Shown piece after piece: positions 8,312 to 16,099 of a DNA stretch of 22,766 nt. The first letter of the stretch is position 1, and every line of letters begins with the position of its first letter. The translations under genes and the position numbers were made by a program. Below the pieces are notes generated by a model. It was given only the letters and a program-made list of their open reading frames with translations, had not been told where the DNA came from and did no database searches. The DNA is taken from NCBI GenBank assembly GCA_964482535.1, contig CAYZXU010000031.1, positions 1-22,766 on the forward strand, given 5' to 3'. The stretch comes from CAYZXU01 sp964482535 (GTDB lineage Bacteria; Desulfobacterota; Desulfobacteria; Desulfobacterales; BuS5).

Positions 8312-8785
8312 GTGAAGCAATTGAATAAAAATAAAAACAGAGTAATAAGTGAAAACAGAAAAGCGAGATTTAACTATACGATTGAAGATATATATGAAGC
8401 CGGCATACAGCTTCTTGGAACCGAGGTCAAGTCCATAAGAGACGGAAGGGTAAACCTGAAAGATTCATATGCCATTATTAAAAATGGAGAAGTTTTTATA
8501 AACCAGATGCATATAGGTCCATACCCTTTTGCAGCATATGGAAATCATGATCCTTTGAGAGTAAGAAAACTTCTTTTGCATAAATATGAAATAAAAAAGC
8601 TCTATGGGAAAATAAATGAAATGGGGTTATCCCTTATCCCTTTAAAGATGTATTTTAAAAACGGAAAGGTAAAATTAAGCCTGGCAATAGCCAAGGGAAA
8701 GCGCAGATATGATAAGCGCGAGTCTATAAAGCGCAAGGATGAAAAAAGGGATATGGAAAGAGCTTTAAGGGGCGCTCAAAAATAA
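8312..8785 (+). CDS. smpB: SsrA-binding protein SmpB
   Basis: SmpB binds tmRNA and brings it to stalled ribosomes in trans-translation. The protein has 157 residues. Diagnostic strings are ISENRKARFNYTIEDIYEAGIQLLGTEVKS cut around residues 13-42, the DSYA.. strand, GPYPFAAYGNHDPLRVRKLLLHK near 70-92, and the basic C-terminal tail GKRRYDKRESIKRKDEKRDMER, which enters the ribosomal channel. The frame starts at GTG 8312; a TTG at 8321 is an alternative, and neither has a good ribosome site. It ends one base before the convergent gene at 8787. No tmRNA gene was recognised in this window. Confidence 0.95.
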   Translation: MKQLNKNKNRVISENRKARFNYTIEDIYEAGIQLLGTEVKSIRDGRVNLKDSYAIIKNGEVFINQMHIGPYPFAAYGNHDPLRVRKLLLHKYEIKKLYGKINEMGLSLIPLKMYFKNGKVKLSLAIAKGKRRYDKRESIKRKDEKRDMERALRGAQK

Positions 8786-8786
8786 A

Positions 8787-10451
8787 TTAATTCAATTCCA
8801 TGATTATAATATAGCTTTTTGGTCTTGTTAACATAGAGTCTGTTTTAGCAACAACTGAACATATAATTTCAATTTTTCCGTTATTGTCAAGGTCTCCTAT
8901 ATCATAGTCGCTTATATATCCTGAATATTTTTTACTCATCCATTCTGCCTGCAATTTGTATCCGTTCCAGGCAAGACATTCAACATGCCCATTCAGATAA
9001 AATCTTTTTCCGGTAAAATAACGTTTTGTGAAATTCTGGTTGCTGACCGTTACAAGCTCGTTAATTCCGTTATTGTCAAGGTCTGCAATAAAGAGTCGCT
9101 GGGGAAGAGTTATTCGATTAAGGGTTTTCATTGAAGCTTTACTCTTTTTATCTTTGCCTTTAGCCTCCTCAGCTTTTGTATAGTATTCAATGCCATTAAT
9201 ACTGCCGCCATAGGGTTCATTGCTGAGCCACTTTTCATTGCCGTTTTTATCTAATATGCGAATGAAATCATTTTTTGCAAAAGTAACAACCGCCTCGCTT
9301 TTGGTGTTAAAAATATCACCGAAAGTAAAACCGTAAATAATCATCTGCTCAGGAAGAGATCTGCGTTGAACCGGTACGTATAAGCCATCAATGAATTTTA
9401 ATTCATAGACTCCAGGTTTAAAAACATCTTTTTCAGCATATTCCTGACCCAGCAGAATATCCCCTGTTTCAGGAAGCCTTAAAACTCTGAAAAACCATTC
9501 TGCATGGTCAAAAATTTTAACAAATTCAGAGCCATTGAATTCAAAAACTGTTGAGTTGGGCCTTATCTTTTTTCTTATTATATTTGTAACAAATATTTCA
9601 GCTTTTCCATTTTGATTTATATCTGCAACGTCAAGCCCTATAATATCATCAAAACTTGCATCTTTTATTTCTTTTATTTTTTCAAGTTCTTTTTTTATAT
9701 ATTTATAAACGCAGAGCTTTTTATCAGTTATAACAACAAGTTCATTTATGCCGTCTCCGTCAATATCACCTGTGGCCATCCCCTTTATAAATATTTTTAA
9801 ACGATTGCTTTCCCAGGTTTTTAAAGACTTTCCCCCTGTAACCGTAATTGCGGAAGACAGATTCTCCATAATTTCTTTTTCAGGCGGCCACAAGCTTTCA
9901 GGATCTTTTCTGCTTTGAAGTTCTGCAGGGGTCTCATCTGTTTTTTGTTTCTGTATTAATGAAATTTTTCTCCCAAACAGCTTTTTATTGACCTGATTGC
10001 AAAAAAGATTCACATGGGAAAATATATCTCCGGTTTTTTCACCCTGTTTTACAAAGTTTATTCTGTCTTCAGGCTTATTAATATTGATGAAACTGATATT
10101 TGTAACAATTTTATTGTCTGCTATTTTCAGACTGCTGAATATCACATAATCAGCTTTCAGAGTATCTGCCAGATTTACAGCAGTCTTTTCATTTATCGGC
10201 CCTTCAATATTTTTAATTGCAGCTTCCAGGTTTTTTCTGCCAACCGGTACAATTTTGTCTTTTAAGGTTAATCTGCTGGAAAGCATATTATCTATTCCAT
10301 TGGAAAGGAATGAAAAGTCTTTTTCAGAATCTATTTGTAAAGGGATAATCAGCAGCCTGGAAGAATTACCGGCAAATGCATACCCATAAAAAACAACATA
10401 TAGAAAAAATATTACACATGTAATGACAAATAATGGACTATTTTTTTTCAT
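8787..10451 (-). CDS. Secreted FG-GAP/VCBS-like repeat protein with FlgO/TolB-like N-terminal domain
   Basis: This 554-residue exported protein has no firm function. A signal peptide occupies about residues 1-28 (MKKNSPLFVI..., cleavage near AFAG). Residues ~32-165 resemble the FlgO/CsgG/TolB-N type of periplasmic alpha/beta domain (RLLIIPLQID, LSNGIDNMLSSRL, LKADYVIFSSLKI). The rest carries calcium-loop repeats of the FG-GAP/VCBS kind, DxDxDGxxEL-like, at about 229-240 (DIDGDGINELVV), 277-288 (DINQNGKAEIFV), 457-468 (DLDNNGINELVT) and 519-530 (DLDNNGKIEIIC). These probably form a beta-propeller. It begins 35 bases after gatB, on the same strand, and may be co-transcribed with it, although a functional tie is not obvious. 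A surface or envelope binding role is inference. Confidence 0.72.
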   Translation of the reverse strand: MKKNSPLFVITCVIFFLYVVFYGYAFAGNSSRLLIIPLQIDSEKDFSFLSNGIDNMLSSRLTLKDKIVPVGRKNLEAAIKNIEGPINEKTAVNLADTLKADYVIFSSLKIADNKIVTNISFININKPEDRINFVKQGEKTGDIFSHVNLFCNQVNKKLFGRKISLIQKQKTDETPAELQSRKDPESLWPPEKEIMENLSSAITVTGGKSLKTWESNRLKIFIKGMATGDIDGDGINELVVITDKKLCVYKYIKKELEKIKEIKDASFDDIIGLDVADINQNGKAEIFVTNIIRKKIRPNSTVFEFNGSEFVKIFDHAEWFFRVLRLPETGDILLGQEYAEKDVFKPGVYELKFIDGLYVPVQRRSLPEQMIIYGFTFGDIFNTKSEAVVTFAKNDFIRILDKNGNEKWLSNEPYGGSINGIEYYTKAEEAKGKDKKSKASMKTLNRITLPQRLFIADLDNNGINELVTVSNQNFTKRYFTGKRFYLNGHVECLAWNGYKLQAEWMSKKYSGYISDYDIGDLDNNGKIEIICSVVAKTDSMLTRPKSYIIIMELN

Positions 10452-10486
10452 TAATTGAATCCCACTTTTAATGTTTGATAAACTCG

Positions 10487-11917
10487 TTACTTTCCAAGCT
10501 CTTTTTTTAAAATATCATTAACAATTTTCGGGTTTGCCTTTCCCCTGCTTTCCTTCATAACCTGCCCCACAAAAAAGCCGATTAGTTTGGTTTTCCCATT
10601 TTTATACTCTTCTACCTCGGTGGGGCATCCTGATAATACCTTTGAAATAATTTTTTTTATTGTATCAAAATCTGTGACCTGGACAATCCCCTTTTTCTTT
10701 ATAATCTCTTCAGAAGATTTTCCTGATTGGGCCATATCCTCAAAAACTTTTTTTGCCATATTGCCGCTTATTGTTTCGTCTTCAATAAATTTTAAAAGCT
10801 GCGCAAGGTTATCTGAAGAGACTGGTGATTTATCAATATCTATTTTATCAGCATTAAGGATTTTAAATAAAGGTCCCATTATCCAGTTGCTGACCTGCTT
10901 GGGTTTATGAATTTTGCTGGCGCATTCTTCAAAATAGTTCCCAAGCTCACGGCTTGATGTTAAAAAATTCGCATCATAAACAGGCAAATCGTACTGTGTG
11001 ATAAATCTTTTCTTTTTTTCTTTTGGCAGCTCAGGCAGAGTTTCTTTAATTTCATTAATCCACTTATCTTCGACTACAAGGGGCAAGAGATCAGGATCAG
11101 GAAAATATCTGTAATCGTGCGCCTCCTCCTTGCTCCGCATGGCTGTTGTAATATTCTTTTCTGCATTCCAAAGTCTTGTTTCCTGAATAATACTTCCTTT
11201 GTCCATTACAACTTCAATATGTCTGGCGATTTCGTAATAAAGCGCTTTTTCAACATTTTTAAATGAATTAAGATTTTTAAGTTCAGTGCGTGTTCCCAGA
11301 GTCTTAACCCCCTTTGGCCTGATTGAAATATTGGCATCACATCTAAAACTGCCCTCTTCCATATTACCGTTACATACATCAAGATATCTCACAATTGATC
11401 TCAGCTCTCTGAGATATGCACCAGCTTCTTCGGGGGTTCTCATGTCAGGTTCGCTGACGATTTCTATCAGGGGCACCCCTGTCCTGTTAAAGTCGAGCAT
11501 GCTGACCGGCCTGTGTGAATCATGGTTGAGTTTGCCTGCATCCTCTTCCATGTGGATTCTTGTAATTCCAACTCTTTTTTTGTAATTTTTTAATTCTATA
11601 TCAATAAATCCGGCTTCGGCAATTGGAAGTTCATACTGGGAAATCTGATATCCTTTCGGCAAATCAGGATAAAAGTAGTTCTTGCGCGCAAACCTGCTCT
11701 CCCTGTTAATATTGCAGTTAGTGGCAATGGCTGTGCGTATTGCGTACTCTACAACTTTTTTGTTCAGCACAGGAAGGACACCTGGCATGCCAAGGCAAAC
11801 CGGGCATGTGTGAGAATTGGGAGAAGCTCCGAATTCTGTAGAACAGCCGCAAAAAATTTTTGTTCCAGTCTTTAACTGGGCATGGACTTCAAGACCAATA
11901 ACCGATTCAAATTCCAT
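10487..11917 (-). CDS. gatB: Asp-tRNA(Asn)/Glu-tRNA(Gln) amidotransferase subunit B
   Basis: GatB is the tRNA-binding kinase subunit of the GatCAB complex, which converts Glu-tRNA(Gln) or Asp-tRNA(Asn) to the amide form in the cytoplasm. The start VIGLEVHAQLKT is diagnostic. It is followed by the zinc site cysteines in FCGCSTEFG and TCPVCLGMPG, then YFYPDLPKGYQISQY, HMEEDAGKLNHD, DFNRTGVPLIEIVSEPD, KNLNSFKNVEKAL and DYRYFPDPDLLPL. The C-terminal YqeY-like tail ends in FFVGQVMKESRGKANP. I take the ATG at 11917, with GGAGG nine bases upstream (476 residues). A TTG at 11923 would leave only about three bases to that site. gatA and gatC are not adjacent. Confidence 0.96.
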   Translation of the reverse strand: MEFESVIGLEVHAQLKTGTKIFCGCSTEFGASPNSHTCPVCLGMPGVLPVLNKKVVEYAIRTAIATNCNINRESRFARKNYFYPDLPKGYQISQYELPIAEAGFIDIELKNYKKRVGITRIHMEEDAGKLNHDSHRPVSMLDFNRTGVPLIEIVSEPDMRTPEEAGAYLRELRSIVRYLDVCNGNMEEGSFRCDANISIRPKGVKTLGTRTELKNLNSFKNVEKALYYEIARHIEVVMDKGSIIQETRLWNAEKNITTAMRSKEEAHDYRYFPDPDLLPLVVEDKWINEIKETLPELPKEKKKRFITQYDLPVYDANFLTSSRELGNYFEECASKIHKPKQVSNWIMGPLFKILNADKIDIDKSPVSSDNLAQLLKFIEDETISGNMAKKVFEDMAQSGKSSEEIIKKKGIVQVTDFDTIKKIISKVLSGCPTEVEEYKNGKTKLIGFFVGQVMKESRGKANPKIVNDILKKELGK

Positions 11918-11988
11918 TTTCAAAGGCCTCCGGATATTTTATCATCACCGGCGAATTTTCAAACCGGTAAATATTTTTTAAAAGTCTT

Positions 11989-12016
11989 TTTATAACGTAA
12001 TTAATATTTTTGTCAA
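11989..12016 (-). promoter_or_regulatory. Probable sigma-70 promoter of gatB
   Basis: Read on the minus strand there is a perfect -35 TTGACA (12011-12016), a 16-base spacer and a -10 TATAAA (11989-11994). Transcription would begin about 65 bases before the gatB ATG. The -10 overlaps the left arm of the inverted repeat at 11990-12032. Confidence 0.6.
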
Positions 12017-12032
12017 AACATTGACGTTATAA
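11990..12032. repeat. 9-bp inverted repeat in the gatB / CheX-fusion divergent promoter region
   Basis: TTATAACGT (11990-11998) and its exact reverse complement ACGTTATAA (12024-12032) are separated by 25 bases. The left arm overlaps the minus-strand -10 of gatB; the right arm contains a plus-strand TATAAT (12028-12033). It may be a bipartite operator or simply back-to-back -10 elements. The 264-base gap around it holds no gene. Confidence 0.5.
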
Positions 12033-12127
12033 TTTTAACAAATCAGGCATAAAATTTATTTAATCCGCCAACTTCTATGCATATTGTAAATATTTCATTG
12101 TCAGGTATGCTTTTTGCTTTCATAATC

Positions 12128-12157
12128 TTGTAAAGTTTTTTGATTGTATATTATACT
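12128..12157 (+). promoter_or_regulatory. Candidate promoter of the CheX-CheX-SpoA gene
   Basis: TTGTAA (12128-12133) and TATACT (12152-12157) are spaced by 18 bases, just ahead of the AAGGA ribosome site at 12170 and the ATG at 12182. A perfect TATAAT at 12028-12033 without a clear -35 is a second possible start farther upstream. Confidence 0.4.
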
Positions 12158-12181
12158 CCTTAACTGCTGCAAGGATAATTT

Positions 12182-13618
12182 ATGAATGATCTTAAAAAAT
12201 TCGATATTGCCACTTCAGTAACCGATTCTCTTATTGATCTTTTTGATACAATGATGTCAATGGAACTTATCCTGTCAGATGAAGAAGCAGATGAGGTAAT
12301 AGATTCCAATCGTATTGTGGGTTCTGTGAGTATGGCCGGTAAAGTTCTTGGAAGCATAATTATACAGTTCAGCGAAGAATTCTCAAAAATAGTTACAGCA
12401 GCAATGCTCGGCATTGAACTTGATGAGATAGAAGGGTTTGAAGAGGTTAAGGATGTCGTAAATGAGGTCTGCAACATAGTTGGAGGAAGTCTGAAGTCCA
12501 ATTTTTGTGATGCCGGTTTAATATGTGAGCTTGCACCTCCAGCCTTTATCACTGGAACAGATTTTAAAATTGAGTCAGTGAATGTCGACAGGCATGAAAG
12601 TTATACATTTACTTATCAGGAATATAAAATTTCTGTAATAGTAGGCGTAAAAATATCCGAAGGAGCAGAGGATGGGCAGGTTTTTAACTTTAAACAAATC
12701 GAGCCTATTGATACTGAAACTTTGCAGGTCTTTGATATTAAATCGCATATAAGCAAATCCTTAATTGATGTTTTTGACTCAATGCTTTCAATGGAACTTG
12801 TCATGTCGGAAGATACTTCAGCAAGCAAAATGGCTGATGAAAGTATCGCCGGGTCTGTGAGTTTTATAGGACCGTTAATGGGCAGTATAAATCTTATAGT
12901 GAGCAGGAAATTTTCAGAAGCAATAACTTCTTCCATGCTTGGCATGGATGATGATGAAGAAGTTGAAGAAGAAGAGATTAAAGATGTTATCAGCGAACTT
13001 TGCAATATTGTCGGCGGAAATCTGAAATCAAAATTTTGTGATGCAGGGATGATGTGTGAGCTGTCCACTCCCTCCTTTACAGCAGGAAGTGATTTTATTA
13101 TTGAGTCTAAAAATATGGCACGGCGCGAATCCTTTGTATTTCATAAAAATGGTGAGACCGTTTATGTTGAAATAGGGCTTAGTGTGGCTGAACGCCTGGA
13201 AAAAAATTCCGATGAAGATGATGCTGATGAAGACACGCCTGAATCGGTTGTATCCCAGGACGATATTGATGCACTTATCTCTTCACAGATTGAGAAGAAT
13301 GAGAAAGAGCCTGAACCCCTACCTGTTGAACCTGAAGAAGAGGTTGCAGATGAGCCTGAAGATAAACTTGATTTTATACTGGACATACCCCTTGAAATTT
13401 CAGTTGAAATAGGTCGCACAAGAATGAAAATCAGTCAATTGCTTGACGTGGCCAGGGGTTCGGTTATAGATTTTATAGAGGTCGCAGATGAGCCTGTTAA
13501 TATTTTGATTAATGATATATTAATTGCAAAGGGAGAAGTTATAGTCGAAAAGGAAAAATATGGTGTCAGAATTAAAGAGATCACCTCTCGTATTGAGCGC
13601 ATAAGAGCTATATGCTGA
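12182..13618 (+). CDS. CheX-CheX-SpoA fusion protein (FliY/FliN-like)
   Basis: This is a cytoplasmic protein of 478 residues with no clear single-family name. Residues 1-~160 and ~182-340 are two copies of a CheX/CheC-type phosphatase domain. Each keeps the signature Asp-x3-Glu-x2-Asn-x21-Pro (D91, E95, N98, P120; and D268, E272, N275, P297), the residues that dephosphorylate CheY-P in this family. An acidic Pro-rich linker (about 341-395) contains SQDDIDALISSQ (358-369), matching the SQDEIDAL peptide at the N-terminus of FliM and FliY. The C-terminus (about 396-475) is a SpoA/FliN domain, with DIPLEISVEIGRTRMKI, GSVIDF, ADEPVNILIN and LIAKGEVIV. AAGGA lies 7 bases before the ATG. No flagellar or che gene is adjacent. 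A switch-associated phosphatase is the best inference; a non-flagellar response-regulator phosphatase is possible. Confidence 0.82.
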   Translation: MNDLKKFDIATSVTDSLIDLFDTMMSMELILSDEEADEVIDSNRIVGSVSMAGKVLGSIIIQFSEEFSKIVTAAMLGIELDEIEGFEEVKDVVNEVCNIVGGSLKSNFCDAGLICELAPPAFITGTDFKIESVNVDRHESYTFTYQEYKISVIVGVKISEGAEDGQVFNFKQIEPIDTETLQVFDIKSHISKSLIDVFDSMLSMELVMSEDTSASKMADESIAGSVSFIGPLMGSINLIVSRKFSEAITSSMLGMDDDEEVEEEEIKDVISELCNIVGGNLKSKFCDAGMMCELSTPSFTAGSDFIIESKNMARRESFVFHKNGETVYVEIGLSVAERLEKNSDEDDADEDTPESVVSQDDIDALISSQIEKNEKEPEPLPVEPEEEVADEPEDKLDFILDIPLEISVEIGRTRMKISQLLDVARGSVIDFIEVADEPVNILINDILIAKGEVIVEKEKYGVRIKEITSRIERIRAIC

Positions 13619-13657
13619 TGGAGTTGTAAAAAAATATAATTGAATAGGGAATAATAT

Positions 13658-14233
13658 ATGTTACGTGATCTGATAGAAAAAAACAGAAGTTACAGGCGTT
13701 TCTATGAAGAAAAGAAAATATCTAAGGAAATCCTCATTGAATTGATAGATATGGCGAGGCTTTCAGCTTCAGCCGCAAATCTCCAGCCTTTGAAATATAT
13801 ACTATCTTCAGATAAAAAAAAGAATGACAGGATTTTTAGCTCCCTGGCATGGGCAGCATACCTGAAAGACTGGGAAGGTCCTGTAGAGGGAGAAAGACCT
13901 TCGGCTTATATTATTCTGCTCAGGGATAATAAAATAGCAAAAAGTATTATCTGTGATCAGGGAATATCTGCCCAGACTATTCTGCTTGGCGCAGTTGAAC
14001 GTGGTTTTGGCGGATGTATCCTGGCAGCAGTGAATAGAAACAGACTGACTGATGACCTTAATATACCAAGGGACTATAGCATAGAAATTATTATTGCACT
14101 TGGCAAACCAAAAGAGAACGTAATCATAGAAAAGATAGACAAAAGCGGCAGCATAAAATACTGGAGGGATAAAACTGGTGTCCACCATGTTCCCAAACGT
14201 TCTCTGGATGAAATAATTTTGATGGCGTTGTAA
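13658..14233 (+). CDS. Nitroreductase-family FMN oxidoreductase
   Basis: This 191-residue flavoprotein belongs to the NfsA/NfnB-like superfamily. It starts with the typical RSYRRF (about 10-15, FMN phosphate contacts). The SASAANLQPLKYIL segment follows (36-49), then a middle stretch AWAAYLKDWEGPVEGERPSAY, and GGCILAAVNRNRL near 118-130. It is shorter than many members. It begins 39 bases after the CheX fusion on the same strand, with GGGA nine bases before the ATG, so the two may share a transcript. The substrate cannot be read from sequence. The next gene converges on it, with 89 non-coding bases between. Confidence 0.85.
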   Translation: MLRDLIEKNRSYRRFYEEKKISKEILIELIDMARLSASAANLQPLKYILSSDKKKNDRIFSSLAWAAYLKDWEGPVEGERPSAYIILLRDNKIAKSIICDQGISAQTILLGAVERGFGGCILAAVNRNRLTDDLNIPRDYSIEIIIALGKPKENVIIEKIDKSGSIKYWRDKTGVHHVPKRSLDEIILMAL

Positions 14234-14322
14234 AAAAGCAGAGTACAACAGGAAATCAGATAAAAAAAGGGCTTTTAGTAAATTATTAATGCTCTTCTAT
14301 GAACGAAAAGGGGAGATCTCTA

Positions 14323-15135
14323 TCAGACTTTATATAATTCAGCAGACCGGCGGGATGGAAGAAAAAAACGCATTCTGTGATCGCGTACATTTAACAGATC
14401 TTCAGCTTTAAGGTCAGCCACCAGCATATTTTCCATGCCGCTTAAATCTTTACACAAAATATTACCTGAAGGATCTAATACTAAAGAGACCCCTGGGAAA
14501 TTCAAGCCATTACCATTGTCCCCTGTCTGATTACATGCAACCAAAAAAACACTGTTGTCATAGGCACGCGCAGGAAGGTGCCGCATCCATGATCTATATT
14601 TTTCTTTACTTGTGCCCCTTGGAGAAGCATGGGGAATAAATATAACTTCCGCCCCCCGGACAGCCATATTTGAGGAAAGTTCAGGAAAGTGTGCATCATA
14701 ACAAAGCTGAATGCCGAATTTAACTCCATTAATTTCAAATAATGGAATTTTACTGCCTTGAACAAAAACATCCTTTTCAGGAGGAGACATATGAAGCTTC
14801 CTGTAAATTTCAATGCTTTTATCAGGTGAAAAAGCCAGGTGACTAACAAAAAAATTACCTGTTTTATCTTTTTCAGCCATTCCTGCAAGTATGGTTATAT
14901 TATGTTGTGCTGCTAATTGCCGAATTTTATCTGTTGTTTTGCAGGAAGCGTATAAGGCTGTTTTTCTGTCATGGTCACTGGTGCTGTAGCCTGTGACATT
15001 CATCTCAGGAAAGCATACCAGGTCTGCATGCTCTTTTTTTGCCTTTTTTGTCCACAAGGCAATTTTTTCAAAATTTTGTTCTATTTTTCCAATTTTTGAA
15101 GATAAAACAACAACGCCTATACGCAGATCTTTCAT
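14323..15135 (-). CDS. Nitrilase-superfamily carbon-nitrogen hydrolase
   Basis: This cytoplasmic amidase-type enzyme has 270 residues. The catalytic triad of the superfamily is complete: Glu44 in CFPEMNVTGY, Lys113 in YRKLHM, and the nucleophile Cys145 in QLCYDAHFPE. Glu120 in SPPEKD is a plausible fourth residue. The sequence resembles the carbamoylputrescine amidase / omega-amidase branches without allowing a choice between them. It is the last gene of a three-gene minus-strand group (yjbQ, ahbA, this gene), starting 19 bases after the ahbA stop; its ribosome site is weak. A link to heme synthesis is not implied by the family. Confidence 0.85.
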   Translation of the reverse strand: MKDLRIGVVVLSSKIGKIEQNFEKIALWTKKAKKEHADLVCFPEMNVTGYSTSDHDRKTALYASCKTTDKIRQLAAQHNITILAGMAEKDKTGNFFVSHLAFSPDKSIEIYRKLHMSPPEKDVFVQGSKIPLFEINGVKFGIQLCYDAHFPELSSNMAVRGAEVIFIPHASPRGTSKEKYRSWMRHLPARAYDNSVFLVACNQTGDNGNGLNFPGVSLVLDPSGNILCKDLSGMENMLVADLKAEDLLNVRDHRMRFFLPSRRSAELYKV

Positions 15136-15154
15136 GTCAACAATCCCAAAAACG

Positions 15155-15622
15155 CTATAGATTAAACTGTGCTTTAATTTTAAATACCCTGGTTGCAGGC
15201 AGATTTAATATATCCGTTACCCCTGTTTCAGCAGAAATATTTTCAAGCTCTTTTTTTATTTCAGACATGGATTGAGAAATAAAGGTAAACCAGACATTAA
15301 ATTCATTATCACGAACATAATTATGGGTAACCCCCGGGCAACTGTTAACAACCTTGGCAAAAGCATCTATCTTTTCATCAGGAACCCTTGCGGCACAAAG
15401 TGTGCTTACATAGCCCAGCTTTTCAGGCACAAAATTTCCACCTATGCGTCTAATTGCCCCTATTTGTTTTAATCTTGCAACACGTTTTAAAACATCATCT
15501 TCAGAAAGATCAAGTTCCTGGGAGATAGTTAAATAAGGCTGCGAGGTTATAGGAAAATCTGACTGTATCCTGTTCAGTATTGCTTTGTCTGTCCTATCCA
15601 TTAAATCTATAGCTGAAGGCAT
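15155..15622 (-). CDS. ahbA: Siroheme decarboxylase subunit AhbA (AsnC/Lrp-like)
   Basis: This 155-residue protein is usually mis-annotated as an AsnC/Lrp regulator. An N-terminal winged helix (about 8-65) is followed by an RAM-like ferredoxin-fold domain. Features pointing to AhbA rather than a regulator are IRRIGGNFVPEKLGY, STLCAARVPDEKIDAF, VTHNYVRDNEFNVWFTFI and LNLPATRVFKI. AhbA works with AhbB to decarboxylate siroheme to didecarboxysiroheme in the alternative heme pathway used by sulfate reducers and methanogens. AhbB is not next to it here, although it may be elsewhere. GGAGAG lies eight bases before the ATG, and yjbQ ends 18 bases upstream. The choice of AhbA over AhbB rests on similarity remembered from Desulfovibrio proteins. 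Confidence 0.8.
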   Translation of the reverse strand: MPSAIDLMDRTDKAILNRIQSDFPITSQPYLTISQELDLSEDDVLKRVARLKQIGAIRRIGGNFVPEKLGYVSTLCAARVPDEKIDAFAKVVNSCPGVTHNYVRDNEFNVWFTFISQSMSEIKKELENISAETGVTDILNLPATRVFKIKAQFNL

Positions 15623-15640
15623 AATCTGCTCTCCAAAAAT

Positions 15641-16030
15641 TTATTCATAAATCTTAAGAACAACTTTTCTGGTTCTGGGCCCGTCAAATTCGCAAAAAAA
15701 TATTCCCTGCCATGTACCAAGAATCAACCTCCCCTTTTCTATTACAAGCTGTTCAGAAACTCCCACCAGGGTGGATTTTACATGAGCAGGAGAATTGCCT
15801 TCAAGATGGTCGTAGTCAGCCTCCCATGGAATTATTCTGTTTAATATCATGAGAATATCTGACTTTACTGATGGATCAGCGCTCTCATTAACAGTTATTG
15901 CTGCAGTAGTATGCGGCACAAAGAGCATACAAAGGCCTTCTTTAATGCCTGATGATTCAACTGCCCTGGTGATCATTGAAGTAATATCAATCATTTCTGT
16001 TTTTCTATTGGTTTTTATAGAAAGATTCAT
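15641..16030 (-). CDS. yjbQ: YjbQ-family protein (UPF0047, secondary thiamine-phosphate synthase type)
   Basis: This small cytoplasmic protein has 129 residues from the ATG at 16030. Family motifs are present: GLCMLFVPHTTAAITVNES, HLEGNSPAHVKSTLVG, GRLILGTWQGIFFCEFDGPR. The conserved histidines and Glu form the presumed metal/phosphate site. Members complement loss of thiamine-phosphate synthase weakly, and the real role is unclear. The frame can be opened further to 16045, but that start would lie in the T-tract of the dsrC terminator; GGAG seven bases before the ATG at 16030 supports the shorter form. It is the first gene of a group with ahbA and the hydrolase. Confidence 0.88.
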   Translation of the reverse strand: MNLSIKTNRKTEMIDITSMITRAVESSGIKEGLCMLFVPHTTAAITVNESADPSVKSDILMILNRIIPWEADYDHLEGNSPAHVKSTLVGVSEQLVIEKGRLILGTWQGIFFCEFDGPRTRKVVLKIYE

Positions 16031-16044
16031 AAGAGCTCCAAACA

Positions 16045-16074
16045 AAAAAAGCCCTGCATATACAGGGCTTTTTT
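16045..16074 (-). terminator. Rho-independent terminator of dsrC
   Basis: A 6-bp GC stem (GCCCTG 16051-16056 with CAGGGC 16063-16068, loop of six bases) is flanked by an A-tract on one side and a T-tract on the other. Read on the minus strand it lies 26 bases after the dsrC stop and ends in T7. The flanking A/T runs extend the pairing, so it could work in both directions. Confidence 0.88.
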
Positions 16075-16099
16075 AAAAAACTATGTAACTCCAGAGTGA

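Noticed and set aside
12160..13068. Two Ser/Ile-rich minus-strand open frames of 130 and 150 codons
   Set aside because: Both are antisense to the two CheX domains; their similarity to one another simply mirrors the duplication in the real gene.
15155..15622. Lrp/AsnC transcription regulator
   Set aside because: The sequence carries the AhbA-type strings VTHNYVRDNEFNVWFTF and NLPATRVFKI, typical of siroheme decarboxylase.
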